DNA of 64,000 nucleotides from Mytilus galloprovincialis (lineage: Eukaryota > Mollusca > Bivalvia > Mytilida > Mytilidae), in the NCBI RefSeq assembly GCF_965363235.1, contig NC_134849.1, forward strand, positions 17,324,863 to 17,388,862. The letters run 5' to 3'. The translations under genes were made by a program, and so were the position numbers. Below, in pieces: positions 11,530-23,077 of this stretch. Numbering within the stretch: the first letter of the stretch is position 1; the number at the start of each line of letters is the position of its first letter. A model generated the notes under the pieces. The model was not told the origin of the DNA and did not search any database. It saw nothing but the letters and a program-made list of their open reading frames with translations.

Positions 11530-12712
11530 CTGTTAGTACTACGGTTTTATGGAATATGTTGAAAGACGACCACGATAAAATATCGGCAAATATATTATAT
11601 GATGGTTTTAAATATGGTTTTCGAACACATTATACAAGCAAAAAGTCTGTTTTTCAAGATCCAAGTTTAGCTTCGAAAAAGTCATGGTTGAAGTGCAAAA
11701 TGGTAGAATTTCGGGGCCCTTTTACTATCGACCTATTTCAAATCTACGAGTTTGGAAAATGATTTTAGAAATTATTATTGGATTTCTTATATTTTGGGCG
11801 ACAAGTGGTTGTCGAGTTCTGTTTTAAATCTCTTTACCGGAAGTGCGGAGATTTTCAAATACTTTGCCAACGTATCAAATGGTTTAAATTCATTTCAAAT
11901 CTTTAAACATAAACTGAATTTGTATAACGTATGGCCATGCTCCGTTTCACATTTAGTTAATTATATAGGTGACATGTTTAAGGAAGAATAGTCTTATTCC
12001 ACTGGGAAAGCGTACCTTTCAGGCATTAGTTTTTATCATTAGATTAATGGTTTATTGGACAACACTCATTCTTTTATTGTTCAACAGATGCTCCGTCGCA
12101 TGCTTCGTTTAGATAAGCGACACGACTGTCGTTAGCCTATTACTATAGATACATTAACTACTCTTTTAGATGCACTGAAATTAGTTTGTTATTCAGTATA
12201 TGAAACATGTTTATTTAAAGCTTTATTTCCAGCTAGAATTTTGGGTTTCTTAGTTTTGGAGGAATTGCTAATTCAAGTTTACATGAACATCTTATTGTAA
12301 AACGATCAAAGATAATATTTGATGCTTATTCGGGGTTACTTTATATAAAAGTTCCTTCTTAGAAAACTGATCAGGTGGGTAATTCAGTAACGACGATTCT
12401 GAAAAACAAGTTTGATTTGTTCTGTTTAGTTGATGACTGAATACATTGCCATGAGACACAAAGATGATGGACAATTTTTTTTGTGTCATGCAAACGAAAA
12501 AAACTCTAACAAGGTACCAGTTTTTTTTCATATTCTAAAGAAAACCCTGGCCTTTCTGGGTTACAATCCGTCTGCATTTCATACACTCTTTACGTTTTGA
12601 AGCTGCAACACAATCTTTTCTTGATGGTTTAGATAAAATCGTTTAATATGAAAGGTCGATGGAAATCGGCTACTTAAAAAGGTTATATAAGAACAAACCT
12701 CGAATAGAACTA
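11530..12712 (+). pseudogene. Decayed DIRS-like retroelement: RT start plus tyrosine recombinase
   Basis: From 11556 the frame reads MLKDDHDKISANILYDGFKY and GFRTHY, then GPFTIDLFQIYEF. This is the pattern seen just before the reverse transcriptase fingers of DIRS-type elements. After an apparent internal deletion (RT palm, RNase H and methyltransferase missing), tyrosine-recombinase-like sequence follows: SHLVNYIGDMFKEE, STGKAYLSGISFYH, QQMLRRMLRL, PITIDTLTTLLDALKLVC, LFKALFPARILGFLVLEEL, FFLCHANEK, ILKKTLAFLGYNPSAFHT and, near 12656, GRWKSATYKRYI. Stops interrupt it (TAG after FKEE, TAG after SFYH, TGA near 12600). The usual Arg of the GFLRxxEL catalytic motif is Val. The pieces are in order and on one strand, so this is one dead copy. 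Motif recall supports DIRS; a Crypton-like source is less likely given the RT part. Confidence 0.7.
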
Positions 12713-12884
12713 AAACACTTAGTTTCAGGGTACCAGCTGAAAGATGTTTGGGTAATTGGGTCCATAATTGTCAAAGGAGCAATTGATCGCGCTCATATGA
12801 AGGCTATATATGCATCGGTCCGATAAGGGAAAATTGGATGCATTCCTAAATCAGATTCAAGGAATTCAAATCTCTAAAAAATGT

Positions 12885-14453
12885 TGATGTTGACTGTAAT
12901 GAATTTAAGCTGATATTAGAGTTGATGTTGACACATGTATATCAATTAAAATTTGTAATGACGTTTACAGTATTGAATTTAAGTTGATGATGTTGATCTT
13001 GATGTTGATTTTGAAGTTGATAATGATGTTGATTTTGATTTTGATGTTGATGGTGAAGTTGATAATGATGTTGGTTTTGATGTTGATGGTGAAGTTGTAG
13101 TTGATATTGATTTTGTTTTTGATGTTGATGTTGAAGTTGATATTGAGGTTGCTTTTGATGTTGATGGTGAAGCTGATATGATGTAGTTTTTGTTTTTGAT
13201 GTTAATGTTGATATTAATGTTGCTTTTGATGTTGAAGTTGAAGTTGATAATGATGTTGCTTTTGATGTTGAAGTTGAAGTTGATAATGATGTTGCTTTTG
13301 ATGTTGAAGTTGATATTGATGTTGCTTTTGATGTTGATGGGGAAGTTGATAATGATGTTGATTTTGATTTTGATGTTGAAGTTGCTAATGATGTTGCTTT
13401 TGATGATGATGTTGATTTTGATTTCGATTATGATGTTGAAGTTGAAATGATGTTGATGTTGATGTGAAGTTGATAATGATGGTGATTTTGATTTTGATGT
13501 TGATGTTGAAGTTGATAATGATGTTGTTTTTGATGTTGATGTTGAAGTTGATATTGATGTTGCTTTTGATGTTGATGGTGAAGTTGACAATGATGTTGTT
13601 TTTGTTTTTGATGTTGATGTTGAAGTTGATATTGATGTTGCTTTTGATGTTGAAGTTGAAGTTGATATTGATGTTGCTTTTGTTTTTGATGTTGATGTTG
13701 AAGTCGATATTGATGTTGCTTTTGATGTTGATGGTGAAGTTGATAATGATGTCGATTTTGATTTTGCTGTTGAAGTTGATAATGATGTTGCTTTTGATGA
13801 TGATGTTGAAGTTGATTATGATGTTGATGTTGATTTTGATGTTGATGTTGAAGTTGATAATGATGTTGCTTTTGATGTTGATGTTGAAACTGATAATGAT
13901 GTTGCTTTTGATGATGATGGTGAAGTTGATAATGATGTTGCTTTTGATGTTGATGTTAAAGCTGATAATGATGTTGCTTTTGATGATGATGTTGAAGTTG
14001 ATAATGATGTTGATTTTGATTTTGATGTTGATGTTGAAGTTGATAATGATGTTGATTTTGATTTTGATGTTGATGTTGAAGTTGATAATGATGTTGCTTT
14101 TGATGATGATGTAGAATTTGATTATGATGTTGATTTTGATTTTGATGTTGATGTTGAAGTTGATAATGATATTGCTTTTGATGTTGATGTTGAAACTGAT
14201 AATGATGTTGCTTTTGATGATGATGGTGAAGTTGATAATGATGTTGCTTTTGATGTTGATGTTAAAGCTGATAATGATGTTGCTTTTGATGATGATGTTG
14301 AAGTTGATAATGATGTTGATTTTGATTTTGATGATGATGTTAATGTTGATGATGATGATGTTGATTTTGATTTTGATGTTGATGTTGAAGTTGATAATGA
14401 TGTTGCTTTTGATGTTGATGTTGAAGTTGATAATGATGTTGATTCTTTCTGTT
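12885..14453. repeat. Complex minisatellite built on TTGATG/TTGAAG/TTTGAT hexamers
   Basis: About 1.57 kb made almost wholly of degenerate six-base units (GTTGAT, GTTGAA, TTTGAT, AATGAT), arranged in higher-order blocks such as GAAGTTGATAATGATGTTGC. A segment near 13840-14030 is repeated almost unchanged at 14147-14335, offset by 306 bases; both copies hold the variant GAAACTGATAATG. Because the unit length is a multiple of three and lacks stops in several frames, long open frames arise on both strands (such as 13385-14464 minus and 13464-14114 plus) with Ile/Asn- or Leu/Met-only composition. I treat these as by-products, not genes. Confidence 0.9.
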
Positions 14454-15246
14454 AAATTTGTCATGCGGTAAATTTGATTGCGGATTAGAAGTTACACAAC
14501 TAGTGACTCAACTTGTAACTTTTGCCAAATTCATTTTACGCTGCTATGGACTACCCAGTGGCTCCTGATATAACCTGATAAGAAACTTTTGTCAAATATT
14601 TGTGGTTTTTTAGTAGGATATCTACATGATTTATCATGTAATTAGGGGGATTTGGGAGGGGTTAGTAGAAAAAAAAATGAAAAAAAATGTTTTTCATGCT
14701 GTTTTTCACAAATACAACAGACTACCCTACAATGCACATTTGCAAATTGCAACTTTAATTTGTCATCTTTCAAAAGTTTTACAACAGCGTAAATTACGTT
14801 GGTAGACTTCAACAATCAATATTATTAAAAGACAAAAATCAGAAGAGATTCTTACACATCATGTAATCAATTGTAGCATACTAAACTTTAACATTTCTTT
14901 GAATGATTGTTTTTGAACAAAACACATACTCGGAGTTTATAATCCACAGTTGTAATTAAAACATGCACAAATGGTTAATTAACATCAAAGAAAAGTTTTG
15001 AAAACCATTAAACGAAAATATCGATCGGTACCATTTTTTTGTATCCTTTTAGAATGCTTGTAATGTATTTCCGTTCACCAAAATGGATTTTGACAATACA
15101 AGTTTACTTTTGGAAATCCTAAAATCTATATGCAGCGTATTATTTCATATTGACGCTTTGCATTCATGACTTTTCAAACGCGAAAAAATAGAAACGAAAC
15201 AGAAAATGTCTTATTGGGGAAAGTAGTGCTTATTGTTAGAAGCAAA
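14454..15246. other. Upstream flank of the PAN/lectin gene
   Basis: No exon or repeat that I recognise. It presumably contains the promoter and 5' UTR of the gene starting at 15247. A TATA-like AAATAT/ATTATTT-rich area lies around 15050-15150, but nothing distinctive can be asserted. Confidence 0.4.
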
Positions 15247-18200
15247 ATGGAAGTTTCATACAGCGTTTTGCTCTGTATTCTACTATATTTTGAATTGATA
15301 ACAGGAACTCTTGTAAGGGAGATAACTTATCAATATGTGCATGCGTATGATGGAACTTACGAAAATGAAAAATCTCTTGGCATATCTAACGTAGGATCTT
15401 CTATGCAATGTTCAATAAAATGTTTGAATGACAACCGCTGTGTATCGTTTTTTTACAATACAATTACGAAAACGTGTATTCTACATGCAGACCCGTTCAC
15501 TTACACAAATAGACCAAAATCCGGAACTGGTTGGATATTTTTCCAAACATTTATAAGTAAGTATACAAATTCAAAGTTATTTCCACTGAATCAAGAAAAT
15601 AGGAACGTTATCAAAATTAGATCTGAAACTCAGCACTATGCTATATTAATTAACTGATAAATTGAAGAGTGTTTTCCATAATAAAAACAAAACAATACTT
15701 TGAGAATACAATTATTGCATGAAATTTTTTTTGAAAGTTATATAGTGTAGATCTTGAGAGTGGAGTTTTGATTTCTATACAGAAAAGGTATATAATTTTT
15801 ATTTTTTTTATCATTAGAAACAATTATGGTTCTACGTCGTCAAAATAACCTCGGAAACATAGCGGAATTATAATTAGATTGCAAATCAATCAAAATTAAC
15901 TTATTGAATTCCTAATCTTGACATATTTCCTTTGAAATTCTGATATGGGTTGCATGTGTGCTCAGACTGTGGTCACACGTCGGTCGGGTCTTCATTCAAA
16001 AGAAAAATAATGTCAAAACGTTGAAAGTGTATCATTGGAGCCATTAGGAATTACAATGTCGTTTACAGATTCTACCGACAAGTTATGTTTTTTAAAGGTA
16101 AATCTGTCATTTTAATATATTTGGTTCATGATTCTACATACAACAAGAAACTGCATATACCTTAAAAAATCGTCACTATACGATTGCGCATACTTATATG
16201 TCTATTTAACATTAATGTGGGTATGGAGTTATATGACCGAAGGTCATCTCAATAAAAAATGAGATGAAATCTTGTCTGAAATGCACAAAATGCTGTAACA
16301 TTAAAGCGAGCGCATCCGTTTTTTACTCATTTTTATGGACTATTGTTACTATGATATATCTTAGGTCATGAATGTGCGAAGCGAAAATGATCATTTAGAT
16401 CAAATGATGTAACATGAATTTGACAATCAATGCCATTTAAATTAAACGCACATAAGTATATTGGAAGAAAATAAACTGTTACCTTCAAACTTCTCGTGCC
16501 TACCATCCATCCATCCATACAACAAACAAATCATACACTAGGGGATATCGAGTTAACATACATTAGAGAGTTTACTTTAATAATACAAATTAACAAACAT
16601 ATATTGGCACATCAACATTTGTAGCCAGGAATTATGTAAAATTAGTCTGGACTCATTCTATTTAGTCATGCTCATTGGAATACCAAAAGTTTTTCCTTTA
16701 AGTTTTCCGTCACTCTATAATATCTGCATTTCATGTAATGTGGGATACAGGAAACATACAAAGTTTAAGAATTGGTAATTGTTAAATTACAGAACTGGTA
16801 TTTTTTCCTTCAATTTACCTCATAGAAAAAGTTGTTAATATAAGAACATCGAAAAATATAGACCGACCAGCAGAAAAAGTTGACAATTTAGCATTTCAAA
16901 TTCGTATTAAACATGTTGAAAGATATATCAAATGTTCCGACCAAGTACCTCACCTAAGGGAGTGCAGGTTGCAAGTCCGATATACATACACGTTATCAAT
17001 TAATTTTAGATAGACTGGAATTGTTAAATCTTAATAAACTCATCTTAGATACCAGAATTAATAAACAAATATAATTACGCATGTTACACTTGTACTTTAC
17101 ATTTTTAGAAGCACATGGACGCTGCAAAGCATATTTCTTCTATTATCGACATCTAGATCTCTGCTTTAAGTTCGGACCCACCATTGTTGGGTCTGATTCA
17201 AACGTTAATATGGTTTGTAGTCAACCTGGCGAAGAACTTGTAAAGATTAATTCGGAAGACAGACAAACATATATAGAACATATCACAGGTATAAATATTT
17301 GATTATAAACTGTACGTACATTTATAAAGTTCAAACAATTGTTATTTTTTACTTTGTTTAAAACATTTACAAAACCACTACTATTTGTGCGTTTGGTTAG
17401 CACATTATTTTTTTCCCTAATTTTTCTGAAAGTCGAGCAAGTTAGGTATAACTACGTTACACTTTCACATACTTGTCCTTCATTGTAACAAGATCTTCTG
17501 ACTAAATAAAGGCACCAGTAGTATACCGCTGTTCGAAACTCATAGATCGATAGAAAAAAAAAAACCAAATCCGGGTTACAAACTTAAACTGAGGGCAACA
17601 CATTAAATATAAGAGGAGAACAACGACACAGCATTAAAATGTAACACACACAGAAACGTACTAAGCATTAAACAAAATCCGATGAGAATAACAAATATAA
17701 CATCAAAACTAAATACATGAGTTTGGGATAGAAAAGTACAGTGACACATAAGAACATCCTTATTATTTAGAATAATTAATACTTTTGCAAACAGTAAATT
17801 TTATAAAATGACTATATAATAGATATACATGATAAAACTGAAGTATTAACCAATAGCAGTAAAAAACCGGGTACATTACTTAAACCAACATAATCCAACA
17901 TAAAAAATAGTGCTTTGTTTTACAAATTGAAATTAACATTAGTTCATAAAATGGTTATTTAAACGATGGCTTCACGACATTGATAACTCGTTTCATATGG
18001 AGTAATTTAGACAACAGTAGTTAACAGGTGTTTAAATCTCCACAATACCCCAAGGAAAACTCAAAACGGAAAGTCCCTAACCAAATGGCAAAATCAAATT
18101 ATAAAACACATCAAACAAATGGACAACAACTATCATAGTCCTGACTTGGTACAGGCACTTTCAAATGTAGAAAATGGTGGATTGAACCTGGTTTTATAGC

Positions 18201-20414
18201 ACTAAACCTCTCACTTGTATGATGGTCGCATCAAATTCCTTTATAATTACAACGATGCGTGAACACAGAAAACAGAACTAATCGATTTAAAAACGAATTG
18301 AGACAAACCCAGGAAATCGCATGTAGCTTTAAACAGGAGTGAGACCAAGTGTGTATATATGATAAGTGTCTTCTGCTATCTATATATCTACCCCCCCCCC
18401 CCCCATGAAAATCCCCAATAGGTCAAATTTCGTAATCGGGTAAAGAAACAGTCGATAAAATTACAGTATTTATGGCTATTACATTTAATTAAGATCTATG
18501 ACTCCGTATACATGAGAATAGTGATTTTGTTTGAATTATGGTTTTTGTGCCGCCTTAATCTGATACCTCTTGTTTAGTAATATATGGGTCATTTTCAAAA
18601 AATGTCGAATTTTCAGTACACCCATGCTAAAATTTTTATTTCTAATGGAAATTTCAGTTGTAATGGTTTAAATGAAAGTCGGATTTGTGATTCAGAACAT
18701 TAATAATAAACACACCTCACATCTTTTTTGATAAGATTAAACTGCATTTAAGTCCGATTTTGGGGGTATTTGTGTGCGTACATTGTCAGAAAAACACATT
18801 TCAAATGATTTTTTTCCGATTTTGTGATCGCAATGATATCTGCAAAAGGGACTTTTTAAGAACCTTAATTATAATTTTAACGAAAAATCGTAGCTTCTTT
18901 ATCATTGTATGTAACAGATTATCTACAAACTAAATCCAATCAGCGTACAGGAGGTTCATGTCTATCCTGCTACCGCTACTTAAATCAGTCGTTAAATTAT
19001 TCTCCCTATGAATATTGAATCAGTCAGTGTTGATTTAAAAATGCAAAGTAATCTTTACATTTAAAACGCCTCCTTTTTTGAACGAGTGTAGAGAAAAGAC
19101 ATTTCAAGACATTTAGTGAAAAAAATAGAGCGTACTTTATTTCATGTCTATGCTGTTACCAACCATTTTGATTAATTACACTAACAGTATGGTTGTAAAA
19201 AGTGCAATAAAGTGTTGGAAACCAAATTCACAATAGAAAACCATAATCACTTCACCAAAGGGAGTAGTTATTTCACAACAGCAATCAAAAACGAAGAAAT
19301 TTGTCTATCCTGTTATGTCTATCCTGTTACTATGGTTGCTATGGTTACAGTAACAGGATAGACAATTATAGACAAAAACGTCGTTAAATGTTTTATCTTA
19401 ACATGTAGGTGGAAAACGAATGAAATATTTCATTGTTTGAACTCATCTTAAGGTTATAACGTCTTAATCTTCCCAATTAAGCATATGCAAGTGCAATACT
19501 GATATCGGTAACAGGATAGACAAAAAGGTAACAGGATATTCTTTGATATAGTGATATATCAGAAATGTACGTTCCTGTTACCAACGAAATAAAGAGAAAA
19601 GTAAATTAACTTATGAGGAATTTACTTGATGTTGGGTTTATTTGAAAGGGTGAAAAAAGGCCGAACAATATAAATTGCTATCTTAGACTTGCATTACTGG
19701 TGGTAATTTTTACAACCTTTGAAAACCAATTTTTAGAGCCATTTTTCAGTACAACCTAGAAAATTGGCAAATAATCTATTATTTTACCAAATGAATATAT
19801 ATAGAAGTTTATTCTCTTGAAAACCATCTAAATGGTAACGTAAAACAAGCTTAACATTTTATCTAAACCTTTTCTTAATAACCCAAAATTTCTTTTGAAA
19901 ATGGTATTAGGATAGACAAAATATTGTACCACCGATCAAAAAATGTTTCAAGATATTCTTGTATGACATCATTAAGATTGCATCTTTTAATATGTTGTTC
20001 TTAAAGTACTGTTTGTTTTGATTTGCTTATGTAGAGGGTTGTTTGAATAAGTAACTTTTAATAAATTTTTCAATTTCAAAATTCGTCATTTTTTGAAAAT
20101 GACCCATATACGAATGCATGTTTGTTTTTAGCATGAACGTTCCCTTTTTTATATAAAGATACATGACATAATTTTAATTTTCAGCTGACATTGGTCTTGT
20201 TTATGACCATTCTATCTGCATACAGGGTACAAGTATGATAAACCCTTCCAACAAATGGACATTTAACGATGGGGAGTTGATGACTTATTCTAAATGGGGA
20301 ACAGGCCAACCGGAGGCAAACGGAACGTTTATTCGACTATTTCGAATTAAGAATTACACCTGGTTATCTACCGCTGCAGATCGAGAGTGTTCGTACATTT
20401 GTGAATATAACTGA
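15247..20414 (+). CDS. Secreted PAN/apple + C-type lectin domain protein, three exons, 239 aa
   Basis: Exons 15247-15556, 17109-17288 and 20185-20414 join in phases 1 and 1 (ATAA|GTAAGT, TTTTTAG|AA, ACAG|GTATAA, TTTTCAG|CT), giving 240 codons. The ATG at 15247 is chosen over an upstream one at 15166 because it opens a signal peptide, MEVSYSVLLCILLYFELITG. Residues about 28-103 form a PAN/apple-like module with CSIKCLNDNRCVSFFYN and KTCILH. Residues about 105-239 form a C-type lectin-like domain: PGEELVKINSEDRQTYIEHI, WTFNDGELMTYSKWGTGQPE, then the C-terminal WLSTAADRECSYICEYN. The sugar-site triplet reads QPE rather than QPD or EPN, and the usual WND is not evident, so calcium/sugar binding is doubtful. 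Role inferred: soluble recognition or adhesion. Intron 2 (2.9 kb) is full of repeats, including a TIR transposon. Confidence 0.85.
17510..17760 (-). repeat. Dispersed repeat, family B, inverted copy
   Basis: Starts with CAGTAGTATACCGCTGTTCG and runs through ATAAGAGGAGAACAACGACA to ATGAGTTTGGGATAG. It is the reverse complement of the copy at 8320-8552 over its full length. It lies in the second intron of the PAN/lectin gene. Confidence 0.65.
18015..18310. repeat. Dispersed mussel repeat in the PAN/lectin intron
   Basis: Contains CCCCAAGGAAAACTCAAAAC, ATCATAGTCCTGACTTGGTA, GGATTGAACCTGGTTTTATA and CTAAACCTCTCACTTGTATG, blocks that I recall as frequent in Mytilus introns. No second copy is seen in this window, so the call rests on recall. 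Confidence 0.45.
18392..18405 (+). repeat. Poly-C run
   Basis: A run of about 14 cytosines in the PAN/lectin intron. A shorter C-rich run lies near 20957. Confidence 0.9.
18585..20106. mobile_element. 1.52 kb TIR DNA transposon (non-autonomous) with TATA target duplication
   Basis: The left end reads TGGGTCATTTTCAAAAAATG. The right end is its inverted repeat, so the terminal repeats are about 29 bases with one mismatch. The element is flanked on both sides by TATA (18581-18584 and 20107-20110), a good target-site duplication. The interior has no transposase frame. It contains about nine copies of GTCTATCCTGTTACC or close variants in both orientations (near 18960, 19146, 19303, 19317, 19350, 19507, 19527, 19574 and 19905), which look like internal protein-binding sites. 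The superfamily is not recognised. It sits wholly within intron 2 of the PAN/lectin gene. Confidence 0.85.
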
Positions 20415-22947
20415 CATGTTATTATACATATGCTTGACAAACATTCTCATTTGTTTTTTGTATTTTTTGTTCATTCATTTTATCTTCCATTTTGTAGAAT
20501 GCATTACTAATAGGTTTTATAATATTAATCAATTGTTGATCACATAATGACTACAGTCTTTTGTCGACGATCTGTTTCTATTGCCTGATACTTTCAGTTA
20601 TAGTCCGCGACAATACATTGACATATCCGGCCCCGAAGTGATTAATTTAAAGGGTAGACACTATTCATAAAGTTGACCTTATATGTATTTTTTCTTTCAT
20701 TTTTTGGTAAAAGAGGTGTATAGCCAGTCAAGGTTGTTAAAAACTTCCCTTTATTGTTGACAGTACGAGTTGTCCTTCTTTTCCGTATATATTCTACCAA
20801 TAGTTTCAGCAGTAAAATATATTATGACGCAAACACAAACCAAACCAAAAAAATATCAATTTTCCTCTTACCTTGCATGGCTTAATAACATAATAGGTCT
20901 CCCAGTAAATATATGGTATTTCTCATTTTTTAGTCTTTGTTAACATATCCATGTAACCCCCCCCCCCACCACCAAAATAAAAAAGAGAAAACATAATATA
21001 ATTTTCGGAATTGACTGTAAAATATACTTAGAAATGTATATTACACTAAGTATACCTACAAGATCTCTCTTTAGCACCACTGTGAAATTCCTTAATTTCT
21101 GATCAATTTGTGTTTGCTGGAGATATACCGCAAAACTTTTTAATGTTTGTAGTTTTCTTCTTTTAAATAGAATTCGATTTAAATTAACCCTGCCACATAT
21201 TCTTGTTCTAGACCCCAATCAGTGTTTGTTTTATATGTAGGTTATATTTCAATGGGATTTTATTATTAGGAGTAGTCGCTTTTGACAGCATACCTAGATT
21301 GTTTCTGTTGAACCTATACAAACCTTTATATATTTGGCATATTGTATAGACACATGTCGAACGTTTAAGACTGCATGTTGCACTTTAAATGTATTGTTGG
21401 ATTGATGTCTCAAAGATAAGTATGCAACGAATTCTTTTTTAAGTAATGCAAACATTTACAATATACATTTAACATGTACGAACGTGGTAGTGTTCATACA
21501 TATATATAATATGCCATTTAAAGGGGCAGTAGCCAAGAGATATATTAGAAATTAAATATAATTTGTTTTTGTATGTTTTGTTATGATTTAAAAAAAATCT
21601 AAAGGAGCATAATTTTGTTTGTCCACTATTTCGAAATGTTCAAATAAATACCATAAATATACAATGCTTGGATTGAAACAAAACAAATTATTGCCAACAT
21701 CCATCAAGACTAAATAGCTAAAGAATCGAGACAAATCGCCTAAATCCACTTCGTTTGAACTTAAGGGGACTCGATGGTATAATTTCCTTTTTTAAATATA
21801 GGATTTCGATATTGTTTTTAATAAATGAACTTTATCATATAACATGTATATTAAGTAGAAATATAAAATAAAAAAATGGGGTCACCGTTCATTTAAGATT
21901 TTTGTGAAGGTACTTTTGTCTGTTGAACTAATAGGAACATGAGAGGTAATCTCGAAATAAAAGAAGAACTGAATACAGAAATCGCTTGAATTTTACAACT
22001 GTTTAAGTACAGCTTATTTGAAAAAAGAATATAGGTCACCGATGAGTTAAAACAGATATTTTAATTTAATGCCAAAAATAATACATTTTTGGGCAAAAAG
22101 GAGATAATTTGGAACTTTTTCTATGATATAAACATTCTAAACTGCATCTGGGGCAAAAACCAATTGATTTTTTTGGTTGATTCTTTTTAACCATATCCTA
22201 AAGTAACGATTAATAGTGTAATAGATGTATGTGTTACGACTATTGCAGTTATGGTGTTAATTTTTGGTTTGTATGGATTCGGGTTTTTTTTCAGCGTTTT
22301 TGAAAACCATTGTTGTCGATAGGGGCTGTGATATTAGTTACAGAGGGTGCTAGTGACCTTATATGATAAAATTTGAGTCAGTAAATTCCATATGGGATGA
22401 GGGAGAAGTCCATATATATCGTATAAGGTCGTTGACACATTATGTAACGAATTTATCTTATTGACTATTTTAACATGTTGTATATAGACTAGTGGGCTAT
22501 CAACATGATTTAGTCTTCAATACTTAGTATCAAGAACCTACTTCAAATTGTCTATTTAAAAACAAATGCCAACAATAACTTCTTGCTAGCTTTTAATGTG
22601 TTATATAAGTTTATTTCAATCGTTAATCATCAATTTCGTTGTCTACTGAAACCTTTCAGATTTTCCCTCAACACCTTGTTTTTTATTGAAGCGACGTAAC
22701 ATCACTATTAACGGTGTATCGAAATGTACACGGTATCCACGCGGTTGCTGTTAACCAATCATATTCTTTGAAATGCATAGGTGTTAAGATAAAATTGGTG
22801 GTCGGTTTTTGTATTGTATCTGTCCCATAGTACTATGAACATTTCCGTTTTGTTATTACAAGTTAATTGGATATTAACACATCCTATAACTTACCGCAAG
22901 ACCAGTGATAATTTATCTAAATCTGTAATTTATAGACTTTTCATGAC
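20415..22947. other. Intergenic, no gene seen
   Basis: Downstream flank of the PAN/lectin gene. AT-rich; no exon with matching splice signals was found. The open frame at 20940-21218 minus starts in a C-rich run and has no recognisable content. Confidence 0.45.
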
Positions 22948-23077
22948 AATATTTGTCAGCAACAGGAGGTTTCATTTCTGTATTATACATGTTATAGCGG
23001 TAAATTCATAAAATATTTGTCAGCAACAGGAGGTTTCATTTCTGTATAATACATGTTATAGCGGTAAATTCATAAAA
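22948..23077 (+). repeat. 64-base tandem duplication
   Basis: The block beginning AATATTTGTCAGCAACAGG and ending TAGCGGTAAATTCATAAA is present twice in a row, with a single difference (TATTATACAT versus TATAATACAT). The small open frame over it (22814-23011) is not convincing as a gene. Confidence 0.9.

Noticed and set aside
12885..14453. A CRISPR-like array
   Set aside because: There is no alternation of fixed repeats and unique spacers, and the DNA is animal.
13385..14464. 359-codon open frame on the minus strand, and opposing plus-strand frames
   Set aside because: Composition is only Ile, Asn, Lys, Phe (or Leu, Met, Lys) and follows directly from the TTGATG minisatellite; no start context, splice sites or domain.
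15166..15246. Upstream ATG of the PAN/lectin gene
   Set aside because: Would put a charged stretch ahead of the signal peptide. The ATG at 15247 opens directly with a typical leader.
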